From the NCBI GenBank assembly GCA_964019165.1, contig OZ025272.1, positions 14,433,393 to 14,497,392 of the forward strand: 64,000 nt of DNA. Reading direction: 5' to 3'. How positions within the stretch are numbered: position 1 is the stretch's first letter; the number at the start of each line of letters is the position of its first letter. A model generated the notes under the pieces. It saw only the letters and a program-made list of their open reading frames with translations, was not told the origin of the DNA and did not search any database. Positions 1 through 13,249 of the stretch are shown here, one piece after another. A program made the translations under genes and the position numbers. The stretch is from Mastigias papua. Lineage: Eukaryota > Cnidaria > Scyphozoa > Rhizostomeae > Mastigiidae.

Positions 1-401
1 CCAAATGGGCCAAATAAAATGCAAGAACGATTGGAAATATAACAATTTTGTCTCCTTCACAGGGACTGCTTATTCTTTTGGAGGGGGCTTCTGCTTAGAG
101 ACAGTATACAAAGACAATCCCAAATGTGTGCAACTTTCTAAGTAGCCGAATACTGCTTTCTTATAAACTACTGTCTTACAAAAAAAAACGTGTATGCCAT
201 AATCAAAACATCTGTCAAAGAGAATTTGTACAATCAGGGCTACTTCAGTAAAATTCCAAAGATGTGAGGCTTGGCAACCCCTGGCTAGGACCACAGGACT
301 TTCTATACAGAAATGTAAAGAAGTAGATTGCTTTAGTACATGTACAAAAGTACGCTATGAAATAACTGGAATTCAAAAAACACCTGACATAACCTGCCTA
401 C

Positions 402-3400
402 CTGATTGTTTGGACTATAATCAGGCCTTCTGACGCCGTCTACCCTGTCAAGGAAACTGTGAAAAATCGCAGTATTAGGAAACTGTGGAAAGATACTTTA
501 TTATTTACGATTAATACGGTTGCTGCTTCTGTTAGGTTGCGAAATCTCATTGATACTCTAGTGAAATACTCATTGAAAACTCAAATACTCTGGGGAGTCT
601 CTCTACTTCTCCACTTCAGCCATTAAGCGCTGTCAATACTACCACCATTCATAGAGTACAAAACGCTATATGATATAATGTAAAACAAATGCACCACAAG
701 GGGAACTGCAAAAAAGAAACACTTTGGTAGAAGAGGTGCAAAGGGGTATTAGCTTAGGTCTGCAACAGACTACCTATGTAACCATGCCAATAACGAAAAA
801 GTCTTAATTATTCTTATTCACATTTCAGAATTAACTATTGAATTTAATTCAACATTGTAGTGAATGCTAACTTTTTGCTACAAATAGCTTCTAAAGAACT
901 TTTGTATGACAGTAACGCTTTACATAAGGTTTTCCACGGTTTCACTGGCCTCAAAATTACTGCACTGGTTTTAGCAGGTTCTCTAGGTCTTTCATACTAA
1001 CGAGAGCCTTGTCCCTTGAAGCAGTTTCTTTGCTCAAGGGCTACCCACTTTAAAGAGTGATAAACCAACGGAATAATGAAATGACACCTTTGCCAAGTGC
1101 CTGCATACATCACATCACTAAAAATTACCACGGGGGGCATGGGGAAGTCATTAGATTTCATATCATGTGAATTCTATATCTTCATAAAATGAAATATTAG
1201 GTTGCATTCATCGAATGTCCCTCTACAGATGACTGATAAGAAATCGTTAAGGAACCTAATAGGTACAGTTTTACCTCCTGGAAAACATGAAATCTCATCT
1301 AATTTGACAAGACTTCTCACCAAAAGGAAACTTGACAATGAGGACAACGACAATAATAGACATTTCTATAAACTTTTAAAATGACAACATTCCAGTTAAA
1401 CTTTTATAATGACGACATTCCAGTTAAGACATGTGTGACAAATCAGATGTTAAATGACGTTCCAAGTTCGACAAATCAGACATTAAATGTTTCGACTCTG
1501 ACCAGAGTCATCATCAGTAATCAAGAGTGAGTCCTTTTACGTATCCACATGTTTTGTTACTCCCCTATAGTTATTGGTATTAGATCCTGGGTTAATTAAC
1601 TCATGATTACTGATGATGACTCTGGTCAGAGTCGAAACATTTAATGTCTGATTTGTCGAACTTGGAACGTCATTTAACATCTGATTTGTCACACATTTCT
1701 TAACTGGAATGTCGTCATTATAAAAGTATATAGAAATGTGTGTTATTGTCGTCGTCCTCATTGTCAATTTGATTGCTAAGCTGCGTTTCCCGAAATCCAA
1801 TAGGAAACTGTAACAACAACCTGCCAACGAAACTGGGGCCACGGCGGTTACCATAGAAACATGCCAATCGAATAACAGAAAAATAGACCATGCGTCATAA
1901 GTAGCAAGGAGCAAGGTGAAGCAAGGATTACAACAACACCAAAGCTAATCCACTCGTTGTCAATAGTCAAAAATCGCCATATTGCGCTACTCAATGGGCC
2001 TAGCTACGCAACTAGAAAACTCTACAACTGCCTTTCAATCAAGAATGGTCAGACGTTCAATCAAAAGATCAAAGCTATGACATAAATTGAAGAGGTGCTA
2101 CGTCATAGCAATGAAAACAGGTGTTCAAAAAGGTGTCCGCTCTATCCAGCTGATATGTTGCTGTGATGTAAAACTGTGACTGCAATGTGATTCTACGGAC
2201 TTCAACAAAAGTTACGCTGCGTTATTCACTTCCAATTTAACAAGTACTTTTACAGATAACTAAACCACAGAGCTACCATCACTGAAGTGCAATGGCTGAT
2301 TTTTCTTCAGGGGAATCGGTGATGGATTTGCTGACTATTGCAAAGAAATCTGCCAACTGTTCTGGTGTATACAATTTTCACGATTATATGCAGAAATGCC
2401 GACCGACCTTCTTCGGGGGAGTAGGGGGTACCTGCCCACCCTGCTCTCCCTAAAACCACCACCGCTATGAACATTCTGCATATCACCAGTATCAAAACAG
2501 ATCTACTAAATCAACCAAATTACGATTAGGCACGACCTGGAAGACTTTTACAATAAAGAGGGAAAAAAGGCTTCTATGACAAAGTGTGCTACTCACTATT
2601 GCGCACAGTCGATCAATTGGTATTCGTTTGATCTTTCAAAACAATCTTGAACTCCTTTGTCACTCCATAATATCTTCACATGATCATAGAACTCCTAAAG
2701 AATTACGAAGGCTTTATAAATACATGACATATCTTGACTACTTTTCTTAAGCGGAAGGCCACTTGAAAATCAGGATTGCTCTTTATCGAGTTGGTCTTCC
2801 TCCAAAATATGCATGCCTACCTGAATTTGGTATAACCAGTGATTGCTAAAATTCCGCGGGAAAAACACCAAAGCGATATCTCAGGCAAAACATCCAGAGT
2901 TCAGGGTTCTAAGGACTCCATTCACAAGAAATTTCCTGACTTTCCAGGCTTTCCAAAACTAAGTTTCTCAAAATTCCCTGACATTTTTCAAAATTTTCCC
3001 AGCATTTTCCGATGGACCAAGGAAATTACTTGGCACATGTACAGCCAAAGAAGGAGTAAAAGCAATGAGATTGTTGAAAAATTCTTTGACAATACAAAAA
3101 TTCCCTGACCTTTCCAGGTTTTCCATGACCTCAAATTTTACCCTCTGACTTTTACAGGACTTCAAGAGTCCCGAGAACCTTGGAAATTCCTTATGAAAGG
3201 GACCTTGGGGATCAAGATCATATTCACCACGTGTTTCACGTCAATGCCGTTGAAACAGCTATCTATTTTTGTTTCCAAACAAACGAAATACACCACATCG
3301 TGGTTTAAGTCAAGTCTACAGGGTACACTCAAGGGACAGATGTCTCAATCAGACCAATACAACGTAACAATCATACAAATAGATGGGGGGGGGGGCTACA

Positions 3401-6400
3401 CAATAAGGTCTAGGATACTTGCTTATCGAACACAATATCAAACTGGGGAGAATATTACTACACTAGAGTTGCTTCTGTGCCCCCTTATTCATAAAATACA
3501 ATCGAATAGGTGAAGCAGCCCCCCCCCCCAATGTGACTAACTATCCAACTAAAATGTTACTTCGTGTCACTGAATCAATTTTCCCTTCCATAAAGCTCAC
3601 CAACACAAACTGGTATGTAACCAGGGGGCCGGGGGCAAGACCCCTCGTGTAGTTTCAAAATTTGAAATGGTATCCCGCTTAAAAACAGAATGGTTGAATT
3701 TTTAACTTCTTCTTAATATCAGTCCGAGTATAACCCAATTTGAGCAATTCATGAGATTTTGAACCCTAGCTGGCTGCTATGACTGTACCCCCCCCCCTCC
3801 CCAACCAGCAAAATCACGCTGGTTACGGGCCTGCAAAACCCACGCAATGAAAGAAAACAAAAATGTATTCGAAAACGTACTGATGGGTAATTGAAATCGT
3901 CCTGTGTTGCATGTTGCTGGAGCCAGTCAACTCTCCACTGATTAGCTGGATTGTCTAGCTTCACTGGAGGAAGAATGGTATTCATCGCACCTGTTATTGT
4001 CTGAAAAAGACAAATGAACATGAACATGATCTAAACTGATAAGGAAAATTCTGACATATAGAAAATTCAACTATCTAAACTCAAGTAAAGGGCTGCCAAC
4101 AATTTGCAGCACAAAGTGCCATCATTAAGAATGAATAGAAGGATTTAAGTGGTTTCGGATTTTCCACAGTACGTCATTGCACAGTACAGTCTATAGTTAA
4201 ACAACGCATTCATATTCTAAAGATTTGTGCAAAACCAATCAGTAGTTCTGGATTTTCCACACTACGTCATGGCATAGTGTAGTTTATAGTTAAACAACGC
4301 ATGCATACTAAAAGCCACGAATATCTTGATCCTATGCATGTTCAAGGGATAAATTGAACGGAAAATATCTCTACATGAGATTGGCAATAATACATGGATT
4401 TAAATAACTTGACGCTTTAATGCCTTACTGTAAAACGCTCCAAACAGCCAAACGAATAACACAAGATGTGCTACAAGCTTTTCTATAAGGAACCACTTTA
4501 TAAGGAATCTACATGTAGAATGCCAAACTATTTAAAGAACTTATATTACTAAAGGAAAATTCCTTAAGGAACCCTTCAATTTGAAAAATTTTTATTACAG
4601 CAAATAATCAAGAATTGAGAAGCCGGTTCCATTCGTCTGCAGCCAAAAAACCAACATAGTTTGTGTGCTATGCCTGTGTCAAGTGTTTCATGCTTCATTC
4701 GTATTAAGTTATAGCCAAAGTTAAAGGCAAAATCCAGAGCTTACTGTTTACATGTGTCTGCACGATAAGTATGACACTAAATGTGGAGTGAAAATTAAGG
4801 AACTATTAAGGAACTTTTAGTACTACAATTTGACCGTTGGAGGTCCAAAAATAAAGAGCTTTTTCAACTAGGCCTTGAGCTAGGTCCCTTGTATAAAAAA
4901 AGCGTGTACAGCAATGCTGCGCTGCTGCCTGACTACCCGCAAACATGTTACATTCATAAGTGAAACTATCAGGGCAGATAGCATGCACTCCTGTTCTAGC
5001 TCTGAACAAAAAGATACATAACCGCAAAGGGCTAAAGAGGAGATAATCTAAAATAACCTATCATATCTATGTAAATCTATAACAACTCTGCTATTTTAAG
5101 CATAAGAATATACCACTGCCTGCTTTCTCGATCATTAATATGTTATCCGTGCCCTACTTCAATTATGTTGTCTGATGAATTTCAACGGGTTGTGATCATG
5201 CAAACTCTTTAAAGAATTCTGACAATTCTACAGCACAAAGTACTCCTCATGTTGCTTTCTAACGCAACTTAGTAATTATTACAGTTCAGAGTTTACAAAG
5301 AGTAGAGGAGGCCTAGAAAATCAATTTTTTCTCTTTTATTTCAAATATGCTTCATCACAAATTTCTTTATCTGATAAATGCCTGGATACAGATCATTGTG
5401 GATAAATTACCTGGTGCTACTCAGATCCACTGAGAGCTTGTTTAGTGGCCCAGGGCTTGGCTACCGTCCATTTAAAATGTGAAAGTTATTGCAATCACGG
5501 AAGACCCATTTTATAAATTTTGGGGGTCCTTCTCAGGTTCGGGGCCTATGGCAACCTGCCCATGCACATCCTCTCAGCATCCCTGCTTGCTACTTTACAA
5601 ACATGCACTTGGAAGACGTGAAAATACGAGCTCTAAAGGCCCGGTCAAATGCATCCAAAATTTTATCCAACATCATTAACACAAATGTTGGGTCAATTGT
5701 TGGATGGGTTTGGTGACCTATGTTGGGTCATCCAGAATTTGCAAAGTGATGTTGGATGAAGTTTGACTGAGATTAAAACACATGTTGTTCTTGAAATGTT
5801 CGATGCGTCTGACCACCTCATCTGACATTTCATCCAACATTTCATCTCCGGGCATGCGTAGAAGGCTTTTAAAGATTTCTTAAGTGTATCGCTGTGCAGG
5901 CAATATCAGATGATGGAAATGTATGGTGAAGTGATGGATGAAGTGGTGGATGAAATGTTGGATGCGTTTGCCCACCTCTCATTACCATCGATGAACTACA
6001 CGTCATGTCAGTATGGACTCAGTTCTCTTCAACTTCAAATATAGGAACCAATTATTCAATTAAGACTTAATCACTTAGTTCTTATCCTAAACCTCCACTT
6101 TCCATGTTGTCAGTTTGATTCATAAGGTTACACAACAAATTGCCTATAGACGTAAGAACTTCCGAGAACAAACAAGCTTTCAGGGCAAGACAGATTTACT
6201 TCTAAGGATGAACTAGTTAGTATTGCAATTAAATAAGCATTTTTATTGAATTTTGATGGATTGCTAATTATAAAAATTTTAACCAACGTTACTATTTCCT
6301 TCTCGTTTCTTTTTATGCAGAACAGGATTTGATAACAGCATTGCGTTGACACTTTCAGGGCTGTCAAGATTTTTTAAAAAAATTCCTCTACTTTTCCCAG

Positions 6401-9400
6401 GTTTTCCGGACCAAATTCTAAAACTTCCCTGACTTTTTCATATTTCCCAGCAGTTTTCCATGGACAAAGGGATTCGTTTGGCATATGTACGGACAACGAC
6501 GGAAAAAATAACATGAGTGTGAAAACATTTTCTAACTAGAAGACATTACCTAGCCTTTCCAGGTACACTTCTTTATCAGAAAGTTGTTTTTCGCCCAGTA
6601 CCAAATGCGTGGGCAAATGCGCAGCAAGTCTACATACCATAGTTAACATTTCTCGTGGAAGAGTACGATCCCGTGTGCACCATGCGCGGTGTCTGTGCGC
6701 GACGACACGGGATATTTTTAGACCAAAGTCAAATACGAGTATATTTGTGGTAGCTGGTGGTACGTTTGTATAGCAACTATGGCAGGTAAAAGCGAGTAAC
6801 AAATACACAGAAAAAAAGTGCAAATAACCCTTTATCGCATAGAACAACCGACCATAAATAACCGTGTATGAACAGCTAGTGATGTGGAAAACACGAATTA
6901 ATTCCACACTGACGTAATTTCAAAATCTGGACCGGGAGAAAATATGATAAATACGATAAAAAAATGACAACATATTTCCAAAGCTTGTGGAAACTCACAT
7001 CAGGATAGAGGAAAATCTCAAGCAGCTGAGGTCTTAACAATTACCTCAACGAAAAAAGAGTTCCTACGGATTATCTTTGCAGGTGTGAAGTCAGGTTATT
7101 GGCGACGAGAAACGAGCAAAACATGTTATGATAACCTATACACGAACATCATATGGTAAATGAACGTAATAGTGGAAGCCCAACGTAAAGAAGCGAAAAT
7201 ATCCTACAATACACACGTCATGAAGCTACTTACACAGCTGACAGACACTGTGCCCCACAAACGTTGGCAAAAAACACATAACAAGTTTCCTTCAGTGGCG
7301 TGGCCACGGTAGCTTGGTACGGAAAGTACTCACTACCATTACTTTGGTGAAAGATGGTGCTCGGGAATACTTAAAATCGAATTGAAAAATATTTCTTCAA
7401 AGTATTTCCTCCAAGCGCTTTGTGTTATAGAATAACCGTCACAAAATTGCCCAGGTTCCTTATCACTAGTGGCAAGCATGATATCTGGGAGATGCACTCT
7501 TATCCAAAGAAAAGGGTGTGGCACAAAAGATCTAACTGGAAGGACGCACCAAGAAATTTTCATTGTTATTATTTGTTCAAATAATGCGTATACAAAACGG
7601 GTAAAAATGCATTTTCAACAAAAAATGATATATATTTCATTAGTAGGTAAATGAGTTTCAAATCTGTGGAATGGATGTTCATGAGAAATTGGGGCCTTAT
7701 AGCCAAACAAGGATCAACATCGTCCAAGTATCGGAAATACATAAGATCGTGTAGAAATAATAAAAAAATATGCATAACGCATAAAAAACCCAAGAAACTA
7801 TATGACAGTCAAGGCCAGAGCACTGACAAATTACCCAGTGAACTAGCCTCACAACTCGGCACTTTGTAATCTAAATCATATTTCAAGAACCGATTTGGAG
7901 AAGTTTTTGCTGTGTATTACGGGCGGTTCAAATCGCCTATGTAGCATTTCCCATTCAACTACCAACGCTACGGTGTCTTACGTCAACTAAGCAGTGGGTC
8001 CTAATGGACAAGAACTTTTCTCTACAGATTTATTTCTAGGTTACTTAAAAACCTTGGGAAGTAGAGAGTGCTATAACGGGTACTAACTTAAATTCGCAAG
8101 AAAAAGTGGAGGGATACAGCCCCCAGTCCTCCACCCCGGCTCCACCGCCAATCACTATTACTACAAGTACTATTGTAACAGAGACATTTATGATTGTAAA
8201 ATTAGCAGAATTATTAGAATACCATTTACTTTGCAAAAACTACTATAGTTGATTTTTCCATCACTTTTAGAAACTTTGCAACACTATCGCTGGCACGAAA
8301 TAAAAAAAAATCGGCAAAGGGACAACCCGGTCCACAGGTCTATTTCCTGTTTAAAGAAACCCTCATATCTCTTGCAAAAGTTTTTTAATGTTTTCTATCC
8401 TCCAACTAATATGTTGCATTGTACACAGGGCTAGATAACTGCAACTACCTTATCAAGTGAGGTGGCTATTGTAAATTATGGAATATATGATACAAGCTCT
8501 CATTATTAAAAGGAGACACTAAAGAGAAACACCCAAAATCAAACATCAAAAGGACCACCACAGACAGGCTGACAGAGACATTTCTAAACCATCTGGGGGG
8601 CATACAAACAGACAACTATGTACTCAGGATCAATGTGACAGAACTTAACCTTTCAGATAAAGAACCAACCAAAAAAGTAAAACAAAATGGGAAAAATCGA
8701 GCTTCTACAGTCATCTAAAGTTGATATATTGAGAGAAATGATAACTTTGAAAGAACAGCAAGTACTTCATAGTAATTAAGTAAAGTCTACCTAGTGCAAT
8801 TCTCCGCATATTATGCATGATAATTCATGGTTCAACAGCCTTCCACATATGAATATTCAAACTTCAACAAATAATTACAATACACAAATTGACATTTCCG
8901 ATGACTCCCCTTGCTTAGCCCTAATAGTAAGATGCCAGCAAACACAATTCAAATTCACCTCACTGGAAAGACTCATTTCCTTAACTTTATCCCATTGAAA
9001 GTCTAGGACTGCTGATATTTGGGAAACATAGGCATAGTTAAAGATAAAAACTTATGTTCAAACACCAATTAAAACAAAAACCTTGCTTTGATCTAAATAA
9101 GCTAGTCTGAGAATATCATAGCCACCAAACTAAACTGCACACAAATGGACAGCAAATGTATGCTACAATGATTCAAAGACATCCATCAGTCACTGCATAT
9201 ACAGATGGGAGTTCAGTTTTACCTGCAATGGACACTATGCAGTATTCATGGACTTTTAGTCTTAAACCTAGTGAACAAGATTTTGAAAAAAGATTGCCTA
9301 CCAACAATATTAATTCTATTGTGTGCTTTCTAGTCATTGTGACATTTGTAGAGTATGTCTCACCTGAGAAAATTGACACAAAACAATAAGGGCCTTGCCT

Positions 9401-12400
9401 ACATTCAGCAGAAGATAGACAAGGTTCCATGATAGTTCATGCAAATTAACACAGCTTGTCACATTCCACATTCCAGGAATCAAAGCACAATGATTTGTAA
9501 AAATATGTGGCTTGTATTTGCAGCCAAAGAATGTGTAATCAGCACTGTCAAATACACAAAGCAGCTCCACAAGCAATCACAGATCAGTTGTTCAAATGGT
9601 CTTTGAACTGGCAAGAGAGGACAACCTTTATACCATGCTCAGTTATACGACAGTTAGTAATGAACTGAAGTGCCTACTGCTGATCAAAAACTACTACAGC
9701 CAATTGAATGTATGTCAAACCAACAGGAGAGTATTTTATAGAATAAAATGAGCTTTTGTAGCTAACATTTGAAAAATAGGGTACAGCAAAGTTCAGGATA
9801 GCCTTTTGCATGTGTGATTCCTGGCCATTCAATTACAATGGAATTTTCTTATGGAGAGTCCCTCCTGCAGATGTCTCCTACATATAAAACTGCTACATTA
9901 ATCTCTCACAAGCATTTATATCCATTTTTGTTTGCAATGCTTTGTATTGAATTAAAGTATGATGAAACTTATTGCATGTATTGAGATTCAAAAGACTTCA
10001 GTCTATGAGTGAAAATAGCAGGAGTGATATCAGCTACTTCCTTTTCTAAATCCTAATACAAATCAGTCTCTGAAGGTAATGAAAAGATCTTGACTGAAAA
10101 CATGCAGCACAAACAAAAGGCACTTTCAACTTAATGATATGCTCTTGCTAAATGATCCCACTACTTACAGATATACAAAGAACTTTTTCTCAAAACATCA
10201 CCAGATAAGAAGTCTCTTGAAGATTCTAGGGCTAGAGCAATGCCTGCAATCACACATACTACTACAGGATGATAGGGAACACTTCAATGTTCAATTTTCA
10301 AAAACAGCAAATGATTAACAATGGAGTATATTGAGTTACTAGTGCAGGTACAGTGTGCACACATGTGTTTGTGTGTGTGCTTGCACATGCGTATCATAAG
10401 TGTGTGTTGTTAGCAAGTGTGATTAGGATTTGTGGCAAGTGTATTTGCTGGAGAGTGTGCTCTGTCAAAGAGTACTTTTCAAAGGGCTCCATTGATCAGA
10501 ACTGAAGCAAAACTATCAAAATGCATACAAAATTAACAAACTGCTTAGTGAGACAGAGCTCATCTATTGAAAAAGAATTATCATGGGCCCTATTGTAGAG
10601 GTAATAGATACTGACCAGCTCGGCAACATGCACTCTATATTATGGTAAATCTAGGAATATCCCAAAGAATACAATCTAGAATTCAATGGCAGAGATCTAA
10701 ATGAGCAACTTTTGCCATCTGTAGCACATATCCAACTCAGAATTTAAGAATGTAAGTTGCCATCCCAGCATAATACTGCAAACCAAAATGAAAAGCAGTG
10801 CTGCACTGAAAACTCTCCACCAAAATAGATGATATGAAAAACGAACAGCCAATATGACCTTCCAGACCAAAATATTTTTCTTGTCAATAACAGATTTTGT
10901 CATCAAAAGTGGTTACAGAATTTTTTCAGATTTTAGAGGAGATTGCTATGAGAGGTAATAAGGATTAACATTAATATATTTCTACTACTATCAGAAAGTT
11001 TATTCAGCATTCTGTTGTTACACCATAACAGGGCTAACTTAAAAAAGATAGATCCATCAATATGCCAAACATTCTTTGTGGAAGTATGGGACTAATAAAG
11101 AGAATAAAGGAAAAACCTTGCAGTGAAAAGTGGTGAGTCAAACTGTAATCTGGCAATGCTCCATCCTGCTATTCTGTCAATGAAATGCCAGCAAATTCAA
11201 AAATTTATTCATCTTAGGCACATTCAGTGACTGTTACACAAATGAAGAGGATTTTGTCCTTTGTACTTCAAGGCACTTTATAAGCCACACCAGACATATT
11301 CAGGCCTGCCTACATGGACCACACAAGGGCTCTAACTAGCTGTAGAGATGTATGGCATAAAAACACCCAACTTTGAATAGCATAATTAATACTTTAGCTA
11401 TTTTTAGTATCCCAATTTTCTGTAAAAATAGCAAAGAGCCAATTGTGCACATGGCAAGTTGTATAATTGTAACAGTACAATGCCATCAGCTAAAGCAAAT
11501 TGATAATTATTATTATTATATATTCATCATTCAGGAAGACAGAGACTTCCTAGATACTAAATATATCATGTAAGTCACCTCCCAGAAAGTGGAATGAGCA
11601 TTATAATCAAACTTAACAACATAGCCAAGTAAAAAATGCTCTCCTATTTATGCATAATCAAAACAAAACGGCACAGCAAAATGGTAATAATTTAGCTAAT
11701 GTTTAAGTCAAGTGCCATAGTCAAAAACCAAAAATAACTTGTACAACGACCTAAAATGGGAGATTCAATGTACTGCTGGTGTTCTTTGTTTAGTAGGTCT
11801 GTTCCTACCTACAGGAACTGTCAATCAACAATAAAATCTAAATTTATCTTAAGGTCATCAAAATAGTTATACAGTAAAATTATTTCAGACGAGCCTAACG
11901 AGCCCCCAAAACAAAGAAAAATTGTGTTTGACAAATAAAGCATAATGCAAGTTTATATAGATTATAGTCCGCCATTTTTATCTGATGATCAAAGAGTGCT
12001 TTCCTTCCCAGCTACTCACACGCACAGTAGATTTCATAACAGTGAGTCATGAAAACTCTTTTTGATCCAAACGCTATACTTCACATCACATCTTACTTTC
12101 CACTGAATATCGCTAAGCTCCTAAATAAGCAAACCAATCCATTTTATTCCACACGAATCACTACATACCTATTCGCTTCAAAAGTTACGCGAATAATGCG
12201 AACAAACACATTTGCTTGTAATAACATGAAACTTGTAATTGATTACTATTTCAGATGAGAATTTGATATTGCTGACAATGTGGTTTTGCCAACGTTCAAT
12301 CACAGGACGATTTCAACCCTGCCTACTCTACTAAAATGTAGTTGGCCTAATCAAAATTTGCAGAAATAACCACAAATGAACGACCCGACCCCTTGCAAAG

Positions 12401-13060
12401 TAACACACTCGAACATGAATCGTTACTGCACATAAGAGAAACTTACAAGTATCGCCTCCTTGATATTTCTTTTGATGTCATCAGTTCTCTCCATTTTCTC
12501 CCTGGAAGCGAGAAATTTCTTATTGAACACCATTGCAAACGGAAAAGTTTGATTTTGAAAGCTACTATTGTAACTCGCTGCAATGTGTCTGAACTTCACA
12601 TGAAGACCGTATGAATCAATTCGTGTCAATTTCGATAATTAATAGAAAGTATTGCAGTACTTCTCTTACGACAGTGTATACAGAAGATGCTGGTTCAAAA
12701 TGCTCAGAGATATGCCATGATTCTACTAAGGCCGTATTTCACTTACTGGTCGTTGAAGCCGTCAACATGGAGAATCCTCATCTGCTTCACTATCGTACTC
12801 TTTCCACTTTCACCCGCACCTAAAAAGGAAGGTTATTGCATATCAATGCTAGGAAGTATTGTTTTAACTATTCGAAAAGCAAAATGGAACATGCAAGAAA
12901 ATTAAATTACTGTCAAATATATGAAAAAGCAGTTACCTAGCAGAAGTAGCCTATGCGTTGCTCTGTAGGCAACTTTATCCTGCTTCAGTTGTTGGTCGAT
13001 TTTGTTGCTTGTTTTCTTCGCTTCATCCGAGCTCGAGCTTCGGCAAAAACAGCAGCCCAT
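402..13060 (-). CDS. GNAS: Gs-type heterotrimeric G protein alpha subunit, N-terminal 175 residues (partial; continues beyond base 1)
   Basis: Known role: GTP-binding alpha subunit that couples membrane receptors to adenylyl cyclase at the inner plasma membrane. Six exons with GT/AG borders and matching phases: 13060-12937, 12819-12747, 12501-12447, 4000-3881, 2694-2597, 456-402. Exon 1 begins MGCC (Gly2 and Cys3/4/6 are likely acylation sites) and ends [10 protein letters not shown]; exon 2 gives the P-loop GAGESGKST and KQMRILHV, diagnostic of the Gs class. Exon 5 carries [14 protein letters not shown]; exon 6 ends at PDYSPNNQ, just before the expected LLRCRV switch region, which lies outside the window. 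An ATG also sits at 13063; the second is preferred because it yields MGC and has A at -3 and G at +4. Intron positions equal those I recall for human GNAS, but the vertebrate alternative exon 3 has no counterpart. Intron 3 is 8.4 kb. The helical-domain part (exon 4) is unusually diverged. Confidence 0.93.
1331..1768. repeat. Long inverted repeat (foldback/MITE-like) in a GNAS intron
   Basis: Bases 1331-1524 reappear as reverse complement at about 1598-1768 around a ~75-bp spacer. Both arms contain the motif CATTAAATGTTTCGACTCTG or its complement. The left arm has an extra partial duplication of the segment holding GACATTCCAGTTAA. No coding potential is seen. Confidence 0.75.
2905..3165. repeat. 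Interspersed repeat family D (TTCCCTGAC...TTTCCAGG motif)
   Basis: Contains repeated TTCCCTGACNTTTCCAGG-like boxes around a core with CAGCATTTTCC, GGACCAA and TTGGCACATGTAC. The same order recurs at 6368-6562 and 29795-30068, with box fragments near 17080-17185 and 41080-41410. It lies in the intron between GNAS exons 4 and 5. Probably a non-autonomous element; ends not defined. Confidence 0.6.
3609..3836. mobile_element. Possible short TIR element (MITE), degraded
   Basis: GTAACCAG followed by a G-rich tract near 3617 is mirrored by CTGGTTAC preceded by a C-rich tract near 3820. The right end reads as CAGGCCCGTAACCAG on the minus strand, a hAT-like terminus; the left end is degenerate. No clear target duplication. 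Confidence 0.35.
4161..4310. repeat. Imperfect tandem duplication, ~93-bp unit
   Basis: The segment containing TTTTCCACAGTACGTCAT and TATAGTTAAACAACGCAT occurs at 4161 and again at 4254 with a few substitutions. It is intronic in GNAS. Confidence 0.75.
4480..4880. mobile_element. Interspersed repeat family A (~400 bp, MITE-like)
   Basis: Nearly colinear with 48125-48540 (shared GGAATCTACATGTAGAATGC, CAAGTGTTTCATG and AAATGTGGAGTGAAAATTAA). Shorter relatives lie at 15620-15750 and 60000-60375. The ends look like inverted versions of TATAAGGAACC / GGTCCCTTGTATA, suggesting a TIR element. No ORF. Confidence 0.7.
5636..5985. mobile_element. MITE-like element rich in ATGTTGGATG motifs
   Basis: Starts with GGCCCGGTCAAATGCATCC and ends with TGTTGGATGCGTTTGCCCAC, an imperfect inversion of the start. 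Inside are many ATGTTGGATGAA / CATCCAACAT boxes in both orientations. A related short piece is at about 14420-14560. Confidence 0.6.
6368..6562. repeat. Interspersed repeat family D, second copy
   Basis: Same order of boxes as 2905-3165: TTCCCTGACTTTTTC, CCCAGCAGTTTTCC, GGACAAAGG, TTGGCATATGTACGG and a closing CTTTCCAGG. Confidence 0.6.
8500..11880. other. CpG-depleted block in GNAS intron 3
   Basis: By reading, only four CG dinucleotides occur between 9001 and 11640, whereas CG is frequent on either side (1-8000 and 11890-13300). TG and CA are abundant, as expected after methyl-CpG decay. No exon, repeat or ORF of note was recognised. Interpreted as the historically methylated 5' part of the GNAS transcription unit. 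Confidence 0.7.
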
Positions 13061-13239
13061 CATGGCTCGAGCTTTTGAATGGTACCTACAATATAACTAA
13101 TTTCTGTCTGATACTTGCTTTGATCAGTGTGCTATATAGTTCTGGTTTGCTCGACATCAGTTCGGCATTTTTATACGTGCAAGAAACTCAAGGAAACAAC
13201 AAGACAGCTACCAGCCGGCCATCAAGATGAAGCTCAAGA

Positions 13240-13249
13240 CGCATGCGCA
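13240..13249. promoter_or_regulatory. NRF1-like palindrome upstream of GNAS
   Basis: CGCATGCGCA, a good match to the NRF1 core, lies 180 bp upstream of the GNAS start codon in CpG-containing DNA. NRF1 sites are common in CpG-rich animal promoters. The TSS is not visible, so promoter assignment is inference. Confidence 0.45.

Noticed and set aside
10697..10906. 69-codon hydrophobic minus-strand ORF in GNAS intron 3
   Set aside because: No usable splice context joins it to G-alpha, no such segment exists in the family, and long AT-rich, CpG-poor introns readily give such frames.
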